Source of the DNA: Brugia malayi
Lineage: Eukaryota > Nematoda > Chromadorea > Rhabditida > Onchocercidae
Length of the DNA stretch: 64,000 nucleotides
Assembly: GCF_000002995.4 (NCBI RefSeq)
Contig: NW_025062479.1
Span: 1,509,721-1,573,720 of the forward strand
Direction of reading: 5' to 3'
The translations under genes were made by a program, and so were the position numbers. Of the stretch, positions 40,801 to 53,900 are shown piece after piece. A model generated the notes under the pieces. It was not told where the DNA came from. It searched no databases and saw only the letters and a program-made list of their open reading frames with translations. Every line of letters starts with the position of its first letter. Positions within the stretch are counted from its first letter, which is position 1.

Positions 40801-41713
40801 CATTTAGATATATGAAATATGGAATGGAGGGAAATAATTCATTATCAACATTTAATACTTTGGAGCTTTCACCATCGATAAATCAGCAAAAACAAGACTC
40901 GGATACAATTATAAACAATGTTGAGGTTACTTTCACTTTCAGAATTGGTATTTAATTCATTTTTTAAAAATTCAATCCTGAAATTTGCATTTAAATTGCT
41001 GATATATTCATTTCTCTCCCTCTTTTTTTTATCGTCATCTCATTCGCTTCAACAAAAAATTTAAAATTTCTTAAAATTTGAGAAATGCTAACTGATAATT
41101 CAGCTGGGAAATATGTCATCATGCCTTAACATATGAATGCAAATGGAAATATGATGTATATGCTCTATTTATCTTCTGAAAGAAAACTTTCAGTCTTTAT
41201 AATTATCATTCATTCATTATATCTGTTAATTGTTGAATAAGTGCTAAATTTAAATTTAAAATCATTGAAATTTCTTATTAATAATGCATTTGAAATGAAT
41301 GACTGTGATGAATTTTTCAAAGAAAATACTTATGCTATTTTATGGAATCATACAACTTTTTATTTTATTTATTTATTTTTTGTTTCTTTTTTTTTAAAAA
41401 AAAAAAAAAAAAAACGAAAAGAAAAAAGTAGGAGAGAAAGACAGAAAAAAAAAAACAAATTCACAAAAAGATTATATTATATTTGAAATAGTTGCAGAGA
41501 AATGAAATAATGGAAGCACATGAAAAATTATCAATGCACAAAAAATTGGTTGAAAAAATAAATCGTCCAGCGGATGTTTTTGAAATGTTTACATTAACGG
41601 GATATCCGGATACGGAATATGATCAACATCGTAATTTATTCAATTTAGCAATAACAGGTCGAAATATGTCAAGCAGAGCAAGAAATAACAATATGATTTT
41701 ACCAGAAATATGA
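31801..41713 (+). CDS. lin-3: membrane-anchored EGF-type ligand, LIN-3/Spitz-like
   Basis: Six exons (31801-31951, 37490-37759, 39941-40103, 40314-40478, 40808-40925, 41492-41713) join in phase to 362 residues. Residues 1-111 are Ser/Thr-rich and polar. A hydrophobic segment at about 112-140 ends in PVLVNG and probably drives export. A single EGF domain lies at 166-205 with spacing C-x7-C-x5-C-x13-C-x-C-x8-C, the pattern of EGF receptor ligands; the motif GYCRNGGIC and the end CPTGFRGRQCE are typical. A transmembrane segment follows at about 225-247, starting MAAMSGVMVA, then KR and a cytoplasmic tail of about 110 residues. One EGF next to one membrane span is the layout of LIN-3, Spitz and TGF-alpha, which are cut by Rhomboid or ADAM proteases and activate the EGF receptor. 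The start at 31801 is the first ATG of an exon whose phase 1 donor fits exon 2; exon 2 has no Met. Orthology to lin-3 is inferred from layout, not alignment. Confidence 0.82.
36490..36668. repeat. degenerate TTCAGTTCA-type tandem repeat in intron 1
   Basis: About 180 bases made of variants of AGTTCA / TTCAGTTCA / CACTTCA spaced roughly 9-15 bases apart (CAGTTCAGTTCAATTTAATT and similar). It lies in the 5.5-kb first intron of the EGF-ligand gene, about 820 bases before exon 2. Confidence 0.75.
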
Positions 41714-43885
41714 AAAGAAGATGATGAAGAAGAAGAAAAGAACAACAGCAACAAATTAACAATAACATAAAATGCTAATGTTAAAATATTAAGTGTTAAA
41801 ATTTAAACATTAAGCAATGTTTTAAAATAATTAAAAGCTGTAGAATAGAGGATTATCTTTTTTTTTTTTTTTTTAATTTGTAAAATTTAATATATGAAAA
41901 TAAATCAAAATTAGAATTCCAAATTGAAATTATATTTAATTTATCAGAGTTTTTATCGAGAATATATTGTTTGCTATATGATCAAATTAATTTTACATTT
42001 TTCATGTAACGAACAATGATTAGCTAATATGCTTGTGATTATTTTCAATGATAATTGATGCATTTTAATATTTGGTTAATTACAAAATTAATCGTTTATT
42101 ATTATTGCATATTTAGCTTTTTCGTTTGTTCATAATAGACGGGTATTATTTGCATGGATACTCTCATATGCTTATATCAGCGATAATTTTATCAGTACTC
42201 GGTGTTACATACATATCTCTTTAAAAATAATCATTATTCAATATAACAGGTGCAATACTTGTCTATTTGATATTTATCAATTTTTGCTGTATTATTTCAT
42301 TCAATTAGTTCTGCTATTTACCAATTGATTGCTTATAATGCAATTGCATGAACATTTCCGTTGTAATTTAATTACTTCAATTAGATAGCTGTATACGTAT
42401 ATCATATTATGTCAATCATATCATATCATATAGTATCTGCTTGTCTACAATTATTAATTTTGATGACTATCATGTAAAATCGTCCAAGTTACTATATTAT
42501 TGTGGTGCTAACCATTTCATATTTCAAATTGCTGATAAATTTTTCAAGATTTTAAATGACCTAAAATTAACAAATATACATATAAAATATGCAGCGAATT
42601 CTAAAACACTGTATGGATGGATGTAATAAAATATTTGAAAACTAATAACTGAGCAGGTATAATGATTGAAAAATTTTCTCGCGTATAACATCAACAAATT
42701 TTATTCTAAAAAATTCAAAACTATGAATGTTATTCGACAAAAAAAAAAAAAAAAAAAAAGGAATTGAGTGCTGAATTGATTTACTAAAATAAAGCTTTAA
42801 TTTGAATTTTATTGCACTTTCGTATTCGTATGCCATTAATAGAAAACAAATTAAAAGCAAATAAATCTTCGTAGGATTGCTTTATTTATTTATTTATTTT
42901 TTGAAAATTTTTGGTTGACATAGATTATTTTGACTTTTTAATTCGTTCATTATAATTTTATGGATTTAATATTCAAAGAAATTTGAAAGCTAAAAATTGG
43001 AAATTAAAAAATGACAAAAGGAAAAAACGTTATTATCATTTGCACTGAAATGGGTAAGACTGTGATAACGATTATTTTTATCACAATATATTTATTTTCC
43101 CTTTCTTATGAATAAGCTATGAAACTTTTAGTTTTAATTTACGCTGCAATTAGATTTTATTTTATTCGCACACCATTTTTTTCCCATATTGTTGAATGCA
43201 AATGGATGCTTTTTTAAAAGAAGACTTAAGAATGTAAAAAAATCTAAATCGTAAAATTTAAAATACAATAAAACTGAAAATTTGGCTGCAATTAACAGCT
43301 GATACAATACCAAATGAAGATTTTAATTTCCTTTAAATTCATTTAACAAACTGAAAAAGTCAAAAAATGTATTACTTAAATCTCTTCAAATGAATATTCC
43401 CATTTCGATCATTAATCTTTTTCTCTTTCATTTGTTAGTTGCCCCTATTTTTTTTAAAAAAAAATTTTTTTTAGAATTACTTTCAACAGTAATGAATAAA
43501 ATCATGTATGGGTCTTAAAAATATGAATTCGAATCCAATGACATCATCATTCATTCGATTATTTTGTTTAATTCATTTACTGATTTTACAGATTTTGACC
43601 ATTTATCTACAATCATAAGATACTATCGTCAAGCATTCCCATAAAATTTTAGAAATATAATCAATCTTAATATACTTCATTCTTCAGCATTAATTGACCT
43701 TTAACACTCATATATGAACTCATAAACTTTTGTCAATGCTAATTTATTAATTTTGCCACCAAGCTATGCATGCATGCACACTGCACGCACAGACGTTCGT
43801 GAGAACAATGCTTGGCCGCCCACTCCCCTTAAAGCCTAAGATTTTCAGATTTTCATTGTGACACATTTGCAATATTAAGTATAAG
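41714..43885. other. intergenic stretch between the EGF ligand and nischarin
   Basis: Contains the ligand gene's 3' UTR with AATAAA at 41899, then A+T-rich DNA. From about 43770 composition becomes richer in G+C, marking the likely 5' region of the nischarin gene. No recognisable coding exon. Confidence 0.6.
41899..41904 (+). terminator. candidate poly(A) signal of the EGF-ligand gene
   Basis: AATAAA about 185 bases after the TGA at 41711-41713. Assigned by position. Confidence 0.45.
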
Positions 43886-44014
43886 ATGGATCGTTTTGAT
43901 ACCAATCATAGACCGGATGATGGGGTGGCATTTCTCCAGTCTGAATGTTCCGGTTATTTTCTTGCTCATTTGGGGAAGAATGGGAGATTTTTGTTTCTGG
44001 AAGTTAGAGATTAG
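43886..44014 (+). CDS. small open frame upstream of nischarin, unproven
   Basis: ATG-started frame of 42 residues beginning MDRFDTNHRPDDGVAFLQSE and ending in FLFLEVRD, in a block that is less A+T-rich than its flanks. It lies about 0.9 kb before the nischarin ATG. It may be an upstream open frame in a long 5' UTR, the first exon of a separate small gene (a GAA|GTTAGA donor could join in phase to an exon-like block ending at 44530), or chance. It cannot splice in frame to the nischarin exon at 44923. Confidence 0.25.
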   Translation: MDRFDTNHRPDDGVAFLQSECSGYFLAHLGKNGRFLFLEVRD

Positions 44015-44916
44015 TAGAGTAGAATAGAGTCCTGTTTTGGCATGATTTGAATCAGGTAGGAAAAAAAGTGAGGGTTATAATGAATGAGTGATTTGATTGG
44101 TAAAAAAGTTTACAGATAATTACTTTTTGCAACCAGAACAGTAATTCGGAATAGACTTGTTATAATAATTAAGAAAAAAAAAAACGGAAATGGTTACTGT
44201 GATTGATAGAATTATTAGAGTTGTAGTATAACTGTTATAATATTAATGATACGTGAGAATACTGATTTCCGAGTCTTTTATATTCGAGAAGTGATAATAG
44301 ATTACACATGCTATCCATGTTATTGTATTGTATTTTTGCTGTAAATATTCCGAAATGGCACTCTGCCATTTTTGGGACATATTTATCGTGCTCATTACTT
44401 AATAACAAACTTGATTTCATTGTCCATAGTCCTATCTTCCAAGAAGTAGCTAATAACAATAGTGTCATTTTTTCAGTCATCACTCACGAAATCTGTGGAT
44501 TATATGAATTTTGAAGCCGTGTTTGTTCAGGTTAGTGATGCTTTGGGATTCTTTGAAAGTTATAGTTATAATGGCCAAAGGTTACTGTCGGGATTGTAGC
44601 GTTTTTTTTTTCCCAAATATAGAGATACTACATAAGTGAGATAGATTTATTTACCATTGGTTTTGTCTCAGTAAGTAATTTGTACTAGGGAAATATTCTT
44701 TTCCATATGCAGCAAATAGACCTGTAAGAGTAATTTCAATATTTCGTCAAAAATTCTAGGAAAATTTTGCCTCTTTAAAGACAAAAAATTAGTGTGATGA
44801 AAGTTTTTTTTTTTTTTTTTTCTGTCCCAAGACAATCTTATATTTCCTAAAATATAAGTTTGCATCCCTTTTAGTAACTTTATGATTGAGTTAATTACTT
44901 TATTCCGTAATAGTGG

Positions 44917-44922
44917 TTTCAG
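44917..44922 (+). promoter_or_regulatory. 3' splice site two bases before the nischarin ATG, possible spliced-leader acceptor
   Basis: GTTTCAG ends at 44922 and the start codon ATG is at 44925-44927. An acceptor this close to an initiator ATG is typical of nematode spliced-leader trans-splicing, but it could equally end a 5' UTR intron. Confidence 0.45.
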
Positions 44923-44924
44923 AA

Positions 44925-47900
44925 ATGGCACTTCTTGATTTGGATAATATAGTCCCACGTTTGGAAGGAAATTCAATGATTTCGATTCCTCATTACAAAA
45001 TTAAGGATGGCAAATATGCGGTAAATGTACAGTTTTTGTGACGAAAAAAGTGCAGATCGAACTTATCATTACTAGGAAAAACAATAATCGAATTTTAGGC
45101 GGAAATTATTAGTTTGAAGAAATTCAGATGAATTCCTACATTAAAACTTTCGGTAGTTTTTGGCTTCAGTTTTACGTTAAGGCTTCCAAATCTCTATGGT
45201 TACTAAATTTTACGAAATTATCAAACGTCCAGTTTTTTATCAGAAATGATTAATAATAGAAATCATCATTTCTTCAAAATAATGATACGTTATACAAGTT
45301 AAAGAAATTCCATCATGCACCTTTGTAGGTCTACGTTATTAAAGTGACGATCGATTCAACCGTCTGGACCATAGAAAGACGTTATAGCGATTTTGTAGCA
45401 TTTGATTTACAACGATTTGTTGACCGCAAGAAATCGTTTCTTCCACCGAAGAAATTTATTGGAAATTTGGTAAAACTTCATCATCATTTTGCTTCTTCAT
45501 ATATGGTGGTGTACATGTGTAATTTTATATTACGAGTTGTAAGTACTAATTTCTGCTTACTTTTGCATTTTTTAAGATCAGATTTTTTATTGAATTAGCT
45601 AATCAGATAGTCATAATCAGTGAAATTTTCATTGAACATTTAAATAATGTCCACTGTAAAGGAGAGAGAGAGATGTTCAGTCTCCTAGGACGTGGAATTT
45701 CTGGATGAAAGAAGGATTGAACTCGAAAAATATATCCGAACTGTGGTTGAACTTGATCTATGGTTACAGAGAAGGAGGAAACAATATGCCCTTCCGTCGC
45801 TGATTGCTCATTTCCTCGATTTCCAGGAATATGTTAGTCATATTCTCATTTTTAAATTTACTAAAAAATTTTGTTCAAGCTAGGTCGGCGTGTATAAGCT
45901 GCAGGACTCTTTCTTCAGGACATCGGAAGAAAGAAATGTGCGAATTGTCATATGTGTACGTGAGCCTGCTGAGGGTTTTGAAAGTGGATACAGATGGCGT
46001 AAAGATGAAGTACTGTGAATTGGAACGTGGGTTTGAAAAGGTCAGAGTTGTTTTAAGCGCTAAGGTTTGCTGCTTGATGAAGGTTTCCGCGGGTGATGGA
46101 TGTAGTCGTCATTTTGGTACCACTGCTTCCAGTAGATGAGGACTGATAGTCTGATAGTTGATGTTTGTAACGATATTTTTTGACTTAATATTGCGAGGAT
46201 TTCATAAATAGTGTAAAGAACAATATTTTTATTACTGTTTTATCTGTACATTCACTCGAAAAGATAAAATTATATAGAGCAGTAAAAATAATATAATGGT
46301 AATACTGGTGAAGGTGTTGGTAGTAAAAAGTTAAGCAGTGGTATAAATGTGGTAGTTTAGTTGTTAATCATTCATTTTCAGTATCTTTTCGAAGTATTTA
46401 TAGTTAGTAGCAAGAATAACTAGTATTACATATTCTGGCTTTTACTATAATCCAAGCTATTCAGGATTTTTTCTGTTTTTCATTGTTGTTATATATATAT
46501 ATGATTTTCATTAAAATCACATTGCTTATTCTTGATCCTGAATAGCTCTCATTAGCATGTATGGTCAAAAAATAGAAAGTTGGGGACAAAAGTTGAGAAA
46601 CAAAACCTCTCAGTTATCATCATCATTAGTTGCCCCAGGGGCAGTAAGCTCCCCTCGAGAACCACTAATATTTTTCTTATGTCGCCAGTACTGCAAACGA
46701 GTCCATACATCCCTGACTGCTAAGTAAATCATTGCAACGTTCTTTATCATCAGAATACTTGCATCGTAGTGTTTGCCATGTGTTGTTATTTCCAATAGCA
46801 CGTAAAGGTAGATGCGTATTCCAAGATACGGTGCATTTACCTGTAAATCGGGAGAGTTTCAGAGATTTCCGTTTTTTAATTTTATTTGAAGCAGGAATAA
46901 CTTATTATATTTTACAAATTTTTCGCTAAATGAAATTAAATTAAATTAAATCATACAGCAAAAAAAAAAAAAAAAAAAACTTTACCATTAAGACGTAGAT
47001 GAGGGACCAGATTTTTTCACTCACAAGTGCAAAGCGTGGAAGACGGCGTCCGAAACGTAAGCGTATCAACGTGAAAGCTGGCAAAATCAAGTTGACGCAT
47101 GAGAGTAGGAGAATAGTTATGTCAAGCCAGAACGGCAGATCCCAGTTGTTTTTCTAAACTGTTTCGAATTAAGTAAGTACTTAAATGCAATTCAGGAATC
47201 AGTTTTCATTTTTTTTTGGATTGTCGGTATTATGATTCCTATAGTTTTTTAGATAATATACTTTACTTTTACGTTAGAACGGTTCAGATAATTAACGAAA
47301 TAGTAGATAAACTTTGTGCAGTAATTAATAATTCAAGATTATTGTCCGATTTTGAATTCGGATGAAAATTATGAGCAAAAAAAAAAAAAAAAAAAAAAAA
47401 ATGTGATTTTAAACGCAAAGAACTTACGAAAGATTGCCAGAGCAAATCGAGGAAGCAAATGGTATCAATCAAGTCAAAAGTTATAGTAGTCATAAGGTAA
47501 ATCAGATATAACTGTCGGTTACTGCTAACTGTTGTGTAATGATGCGACTCAAGCAAAAGTATGAAAATGGGTGCACTAAGTGATAAACCCAAACGGAACA
47601 GATGGTCGTCCAGAATTTTGTCATGTGAGTCAGTTTTCGTTGGTGGCAACTAAAATATAGATCAGCTCAGAAATTCAATCTTTTAAGTTAGAAATGGGTT
47701 GTTTGGAATAATTAAGTTAAATTTTATATTAATCCAGCTGTTTTTTTTTAACAAAAAGGCTATCAGATTAACATTGATTACATACCTGAGTATGGAAAAG
47801 ACGGAAGCAAACAGCTACTTTTCCAGCCAGAACAATTGAATACAAAAACCATCCGATCCATGTGTATTTGACTTTAGCATCTTAAGTACCTCAGTAAATT

Positions 47901-50900
47901 TTCAATTAAATAGTCTGATTTGTCTTTATAGTAATTCAAACGGTCTTATTAAGTACTGCTACTGAGTGAGTGGAACTAAAAAGATACCTGCAGAGCAAGC
48001 ATCTTCCATATGTTGTTGATTGTTTCGTACCACTATAACAAGGAGCCATATGAGGATAACAATGACGAGTGAATCGGCTCCTATCCAGGTATACCAGATA
48101 TTATCCTTCAGGACAGTTAAGTAATAAAAGTCTAGAAGGCCAAATTGTAAGATTACAAGCGCCAAACACAGGATGAAGAGAAATACGTCAATGCATCCAC
48201 GCAAATAACGATCTGCAAGTATAAGTAGTTCTTCATATCCTCCTTTCAAAAATTTTCTTAAATTTAAATATTCAGGAAATATCTTTAGTTACTGGCATAT
48301 TCTATTTAAGGAAAACCTCTTAAATCAAAAATAGAGATCAATAATATATTGTTGATGCATTAGCAACATTGCCGTCATACAAATTTAAAATATGGCGCCG
48401 CTTAATTTTTAGAATTAAAACAAATTCAGTGAATTTTGACCTGATCTGCATGCTTCTTATTCATGAGGTCTAAGTTTATATATATATATATATATATATA
48501 TAGCTGTGAATTCACCGTTGACATCAGAACTGTAGTAATGCTATCATAATTTTAATAGCGAATTATTGATAAGCTCCAATAATATTTAGTTCAAAAGGTT
48601 GAAAAATGTCTCATTCTTGATATTGACGACTACTTACAATTGTATTGAAATTAGTTATTTTATCTAGAAATGAAATGAATAATGCAATGAGCATACTTGG
48701 TGTGACACTCATCTTCGCTGGTGACGCTGCTGAAATAAATCGTGCGTTATTGTTGGAAGTGAATTTTTCAGGAAGAAAAGTCTCCCCTAATATGCCTGAA
48801 TAGAAAGATTCGTGAGGAATGCGCTCTTCCTCGTTCTCCTCGATGGCCTCTTCAATGGCCTGGCGCTCCTCCGAAATACTCTGATTTTCTACAAATCCTG
48901 AAGTATGCACGTTAATGAGAAATCAGAGATTGGACGATATAAGAGTATGAATAGTTGTGAAGTGTTGCTTGTCAAAAATGAGTGATCAAAATTTTTTAGA
49001 TGAAAGAGGGAAGAAGGAGTTGTGAATATTCTCCTTTATTCCTTTTACTAGGATAATTTCGGTAAACAAGAAGCATAAGTGATTAATTTATATGGGGAGG
49101 CGTAAGGATCGGGGGGTTTATTTAAAGTGCTTGTTAAGCTGTGCTTGAAGGGATGAAAATATGGAAACTGGGCATGAGAGATGGTTCGAAAGTGCTTTTT
49201 ATTTGACCTGAATTTGACATTATTTACATGTGTCAGGATTTATCTTTCATTTTTGTTCGGTACAAAAATTATCTATTAAAAAAAAAGATAATCGTATAAT
49301 TAGGATATTTTAATGCTAGAGCACGGTCTTGCCCCAAGGATTTATGATTTTTTCTTTTTTTTTCTCATCCTTATGTTAATCAGAAACATAGCATTTCAAA
49401 GGTTTCAATGATTCCAGACTATTGAGAGCAAGGAAGTTCTTTTTCCCTTCCTGTAATATGTTGTTCTAAGTTAGACAAATATTTACTGTGGTCTGTAAGG
49501 AATTCATCCTGGCATATGCATGAACAAAGGCGTGATGTTGTATCGGATGTCATTTCTCACAGAAAAAAAGCTTATATTCTATAGTTCTTTCCATGTTCCA
49601 ATTTAATTAACGGGTAAAAGTCTTACGAATATTACGGGCATGAAACCAATCTATGTTTATCGTGACACATAGATCATGCAATCAAAATGCTTAATTAGGA
49701 CTTAAGAGACGGGTTTGGTACTAGTTTCATTATTCTTCCGATCTAAAATTATAAGGTTATAAATTCGGTAAAGATAACCTGCTGTTGGTTTCTGGGTTTA
49801 AAAATATCGCTAATATATGAATATAAAAGGAGATATATACATGGTTGCTAACGAGATCGATTAATTCTATTCATGGTCACAGAAAGAGTTCTACTGTGAG
49901 AAATAGGTCTAAGCTTAGTTACAACATATGTGTAATTTAATAGAAAATGGAGTGAGAGTATCGGAGATTAGCCGGATCTTTGGGCGTCAGCTGTGTGCTA
50001 TTGTCCATTAGAAGCGGTTCACATTAAATAAAGCATACACTATTCCTGGTATTCTCTTCTCTAAGCATCATAGGTTCTAAGGAAGACTAGTGGTGCAGTA
50101 ATTTTACCATTCATCGCAAGTGTAAGTTGGTCTTGCATTAATATAGACCTAAATAGTGTACTGATATGAAAATTATATGCAATCACTATTCTGAAATTGT
50201 GGGAGTTGTAATTTGCTTACAATTTTGAACATTATTATTATTATCATTATTATTGTCTGAAGTCCAAACAAGTGAATAAAATTTAGAGGTTTTTAGAAAG
50301 TTAATTCACGAAGCCATATGAGACAGGAATTTGTCAACAACATTTCGTCACGAGGATTTAAGGCATACATGACAAAACAAACACATTAGTTTCCTGAAAA
50401 ATCAGAAGTGTTTTCAACAAATCTAGAGCTAGTTTTTAAAGCAAATTGTTCTTTTTTTTATCTATTTAGAAAGAGGAGGGAATACAATTGAAATGTAACA
50501 CATGAAAATGGATAAAGTTTATGAAATTAAAAGATTAGTAAAGAACTAGAGAAGCGTCTCTTAACTTTCATTTCACTTTATCACTGTTATACCTAATCTT
50601 TCAAACCTACTTCATTATAGTTTTATGTTAGCAAAACAAGAACAATTATACAAAGCTTGATTAAACTAGTAACTCTCAGCAATTTTGATAACTGTTGGAG
50701 GATTTAGCGGAACAAATTTTAAAGTTAATTTAAAAAGTATTTAAATAAATTACTTAATTTAAAATAATGTAGTCACAACAATATGATTACTATTACTACT
50801 AGTAAAGACAGAGCGAAATAGAGCTTATGTTCGATGATTAACATATAGTTAATGAGGCAGTGTTGAGCACCCACCACCACGGTAAACATCCACAAACATT

Positions 50901-53900
50901 TGTTTGCTTGTCTACTTGAAAGGAATATCATTTCTTCGGCATCCTACTTTATTAGTATACATCTATATCGGTGTATATATATATTATATATGTGTATGTA
51001 TGTATGTATATATGCATATGTGTGTGTCTACGTGTGTGTGTGTGTGTATGTTTATGTATGTGTACGTGTATGTATGTTGTATACGTACCTATGTATATTT
51101 GTTTATATATAAAATCCACTTAAAATCAATTTATGATTGATCGTAAGAAGAAATTTTATTTCCTGAAATTTTACTATTACAGAACTTCTAAATTTCATCC
51201 CTCTCTCAGATGTAAACTATAACATTTTATAATGTATATAGAGTGATTGTTGTTATTTTTTCTTTTCTGCATTAGCATTCCAAATTATGAATCCAAAATA
51301 TCTACTTTTTTTTTCTACCCTTTTCTAGATCCACAATAATCAATGCTTGCACAATTAGTTTACAGCTAATTATAAAATGAAAATTTGATATTTTGTAGCA
51401 TGATTATTCATTGTCAAATGTATGAGAGTGAAGAAAAAGAAATAACTGTTAGTTATAGTTTAGGAATTTTCTTGAGTTTGTACAACAAATTTTTATGACT
51501 GATGAACTGAGGGTTTTTGAGTTTCCTAGAATGTGAGGATGGATTAAGTTGAGGAAACTCAAATATATCGAAATTTATAGATAGACCTAAGTTAAGAATT
51601 CAATTATGTATTGCACAATCATACTTGCTGTTATTAATATCACCAGATTACAAAATTATCATGTAACAAACCATAAAGCAAACAAAAAATTATAGTCATT
51701 GCACTATTCAATGAATAAATAGGGAATGAAAATATGTAATTTTTCTAAGAAAATATATAAAATAATTTTTCTATGTTACAATTTTTCCATCAATCCATTA
51801 AAATATCATTTATAGTATATATATTATCCATGAACTTTATGCAATCCCAGGAGCGTGAAACGTGAGGAGAAAGTAGAAACTATGAAGGCTTATTATGGTG
51901 CAGTGAGGTGAGTGATCAAGATGAGATAAATTGAATATTGTGGAGAAAATTCTCGAGAATCAGATGAGAGAGGTTGTGGGAAACGAGATCAGTCTCTTCG
52001 TCTCTCTCTTATTCTCTCTTAGCACTCACCAATACTATGTATGCCTGCCAAGCGGTATCCCCGTGACGACATTATAGGTTGTGTATATATCGCTAAGTGC
52101 TTTTAATATGCGACAAACATTTTACCCCGTATTTATACCATGAATTACTGATGTCAATGAATAAGCGAGCTTGTGCACATGTATATGTATGTATGTGTGT
52201 GTGTATGTGTATTCCACAGATCTTACCGTGTGAGCATTAGCGTTTGAATTGTTTACGAGTTTGAAATGATGTCTGAACCTGCAGCTACCGGTCATTTGTT
52301 CATATATCTGTCTGCTCACTTCTACTCGCATGAATGAATGAATAATGATGATGAATGTTTGAGTAGCTTGATGATGGGCACTCTTCAAATCTACCATCAT
52401 TCAATGCCATCATTAGTTGGCACCTACCTTTATTGTCATAGATGTAGATGATGATGATGGTGCTCATGAGGAGGACAAGGTGAAATCTATTTTAAAATCA
52501 ATTCGATTTCACTGTAAGTGTGACTTTTAGGATATGAGATCGAAATTAGAAAATCCGGATAATGGATTTCTGGATGAATCATTATGAGAAATATTCATTG
52601 ATATTGCTATAATCTAAATTGCTTTAAATGTATGCATGCTTTATTTGAGTTGATAAATCATAATAAGTCGTCGCAATTAGCGATGGATTATGTGGAGGAG
52701 AATTAGGTTGACTTTATCAAAGAAAAATTATTAATGAAATACGAAATGAATTAACTGTTAATCAATGCGTGGATTAGGTGAAATGAATGAATAATTTAAA
52801 TGAAAAGTAATTTAAAGTGTGTGCAATAAAAGGAAACAGATAGGAGTAAAGAAAATTTACATCTTAAATTTCGAAAAAAAAGCCAACTGTGGAAGAATTC
52901 CTCCTATGTGGAGGTTGAATTTTTAATGAGAAAACGGAATGGATGATCTCGAATGGGACTAGCACATATTTATCTGTAATAAATTGGTACAGTTGTGTGA
53001 GTATGATAGAAAAGATAGTTTGGATTCAAAAAAAAAAAGAAAAAAAAAAGCTTTAAAATTGCGATATTAATATGGGACGAAAGCTAAGCTGTTTTGAATA
53101 TATGACTGCTCTTTTAATAATTAATGAATGAAACGAAATAAAAAGTTTGAAATGGTACTGTAAGTAGAGTTATCTATAGATTAGTGACAGAGGGAAAAAA
53201 AAAGTCAAGGTCCACCGAGTTAAAAAAAGAACCCAAAAAAAGCCTTTTTTTGATTTTTAAAGAGGATTGTTTCCTGTCGTACTTGTCTCATTACTGTAAT
53301 TTTATACTAGTAGTAGTTTATTACGTATCATTTTCTTGGATAAGAACAATGAAGTTCGTTCATGAATAGGCATAAATTATATCGAACAAAAGAAGAAACG
53401 AATAACGTTAATAGAAGCACGTTTACGTATAAGTATCTGGATGGAAGAAATCGTTGGGATAATGCAGTTTGAACAGGATGGGGCACATTCATGCAATAAA
53501 CATATCTATCATCAACATCTCGGTGCAATTGCAGACTTCCTTTAGGATTTTAATCAAATTTGATGTAATTGATGAGAGAATGGATTAGTTTGGATAGCTT
53601 TGGATGGAAATAAAGGAAGGGAAAAGAGAAAGAAGAATAGAAATGAACATATATATTAGTTATTTCTCAACAATATATAACATTTCAGCTAATAAATTAG
53701 CAGCGTAGTAGATAGATAAATCTTGGTTATTTCATTAAAGAAAACAAATTTTTAAAATTTCTTAAAGTTTAGTAATTTTAAGGATCAATTATTTAATTTT
53801 AAATTTGAGCAACACATGATTTTGCACTAAAATTGTTGCGCTAATTTGTGAATCGAACTAGAGTGTAAAAGCAGATGTAAAATTAAACTTTTTGCTAATT

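Noticed and set aside
44235..44514. Opposing open frames upstream of nischarin
   Set aside because: Both strands are open, neither shows a known motif, and the plus frame cannot be spliced in frame to the nischarin start.
48898..48910. Start of the TMEM121-family protein at a GTG (MHTSGF...)
   Set aside because: Not an ATG; the stretch contains a CTTCAG acceptor in the right phase, so the exon begins at 48897 and the start lies further upstream.
50900..51140. Two Tyr/Val/Cys-rich open frames
   Set aside because: Direct translation of the TG/TATG microsatellite.
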